The translations under genes and the position numbers were made by a program. DNA of 64,000 nucleotides from Metabacillus sp. KUDC1714 (lineage in GTDB: Bacteria; Bacillota; Bacilli; Bacillales; Bacillaceae): contig NZ_CP055263.1 in assembly GCF_014217835.1 (NCBI RefSeq), forward strand, positions 5,149,501-5,213,500. The letters are read 5' to 3'. Below the pieces are notes generated by a model. That model did not search any database. It was not told the origin of the DNA and saw only the letters and a program-made list of their open reading frames with translations. Below are positions 63,672 through 64,000 of this stretch, piece after piece. Numbering within the stretch: position 1 is the stretch's first letter; every line of letters begins with the position of its first letter.

Positions 63672-63703
63672 GGATACCATCTGCAATAAACAATTTGGTA
63701 TCC
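63672..63703 (+). terminator. hairpin in the right-end intergenic region
   Basis: GGATACCA pairs perfectly with TGGTATCC around a 16-base loop, with an A-rich left flank and CTTC on the right. It may end a minus-strand gene beyond the region or the DUF3231 transcript. No gene is supported from 63410 to 64000. Confidence 0.5.
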
Positions 63704-63870
63704 CTTCATTCAATTTCATTTTTATTTCTTTACTCGGCCAATTGATAATCCCTGCCCAACTTGCAAATAATCGATTCCCCTTAGTATTTGATCATCACTC
63801 TCCGTACCACTGCAACAATAAATCCTCTTCCTTTAATTTACTTATTAAAACAGTCTCAGAAACTAAAAAT

Positions 63871-63964
63871 AACAAAGGGTCAGACCCTCCAACATACTTT
63901 ATAGTTTCTTTAAAAAGTAACTATAAACAAGTTATGTTAGGAGGTTAGACTCAACTGAGGCACC
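63871..63964. repeat. degenerate copy of the GGGTCAGACCC inverted repeat
   Basis: AACAAAGGGTCAGACCCTCC, then AACATACTTTATAGTT, faces AACTATAAACAAGTTATGTT and AGGAGGTTAGACTCAACTGAGG. Block order and sequence match the element at 9065-9193, but the outer arms have decayed. It folds into a long imperfect hairpin. Confidence 0.7.
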
Positions 63965-64000
63965 TTCATACCAATTTTGATTTAACTTTATAATCTAGAA

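Overview
This window is AT-rich chromosome from a spore-forming member of the Bacillaceae (Firmicutes). The evidence is a Spo0E-family phosphatase, an orphan sporulation-type PAS histidine kinase, small proteins of Bacillus-type families (DUF2187, DUF3189, DUF3231, DUF3892, DUF5370), an S-box yoaDCB operon next to yoaE as in B. subtilis, a ywbI-ywbH-ywbG-like lysR-cidA-cidB cluster, a TatAd-like protein beside phoD, strong AGGAGG ribosome-binding sites and many GTG/TTG starts. I see no rRNA, tRNA, CRISPR array, prophage or transposase.

Layout. 1-10.7 kb: the tail of an EamA permease, a large two-domain isoprenoid synthase, a YodB/YodC-like HxlR-nitroreductase pair, a ThuA/SDR pair, a HAD phosphatase, an MFS permease and a luciferase-like monooxygenase. 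10.7-18.8 kb: a sugar module on the minus strand (LacI regulator, ABC binding lipoprotein, two permeases, Gfo/Idh dehydrogenase, then 2-hydroxyacid dehydrogenase and rpiA) with LacI-type operators and no ABC ATPase. 19-26.7 kb: Spo0E-like protein, second luciferase-like enzyme, a GH43 glycosidase with a cre site on its promoter, an NhaC-type antiporter, pdxK and a histidine kinase. 27-29.3 kb: lysR-cidA-cidB with an attenuator-like leader. 29.5-34.9 kb: small genes, azoR, a sigma-factor remnant, a GltC-like regulator divergent from gdhA, and ndk. 35-41.2 kb: yoaE opposite a SAM-I riboswitch that leads yoaD-yoaC-yoaB. 41.3-50 kb: glutaminase, stand-alone ilvD with a CodY-like box, small conserved proteins, DinB, two GNATs, and phoD-tatA. 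50.3-51.1 kb: D-amino-acid transaminase.

51.2-61.3 kb is the most coherent metabolic block: a complete reductive pyrimidine degradation pathway on the minus strand. An NCS1 permease imports the base. PreT/PreA reduce uracil or thymine, HydA opens the ring, a beta-ureidopropionase-like amidohydrolase releases the beta-amino acid, a class III aminotransferase makes the semialdehyde, and MmsA converts that to acyl-CoA. The mmsA 5' end carries an apparent one-base frameshift in an A8 tract. The last 2.7 kb holds DUF3189 and DUF3231 genes and a degenerate copy of a palindromic repeat.

Three things go beyond routine annotation. A palindromic MITE-like element has an 8-bp target duplication and sits between promoter and gene upstream of the cid regulator, with a core-deleted relative in the leader of the sugar ABC operon. 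Overlapping, mutually exclusive hairpins lie in front of cidA. Several short genes were found by eye: a 44-aa protein, a 39-aa CxxC/CxxC protein and a DUF2187 protein.
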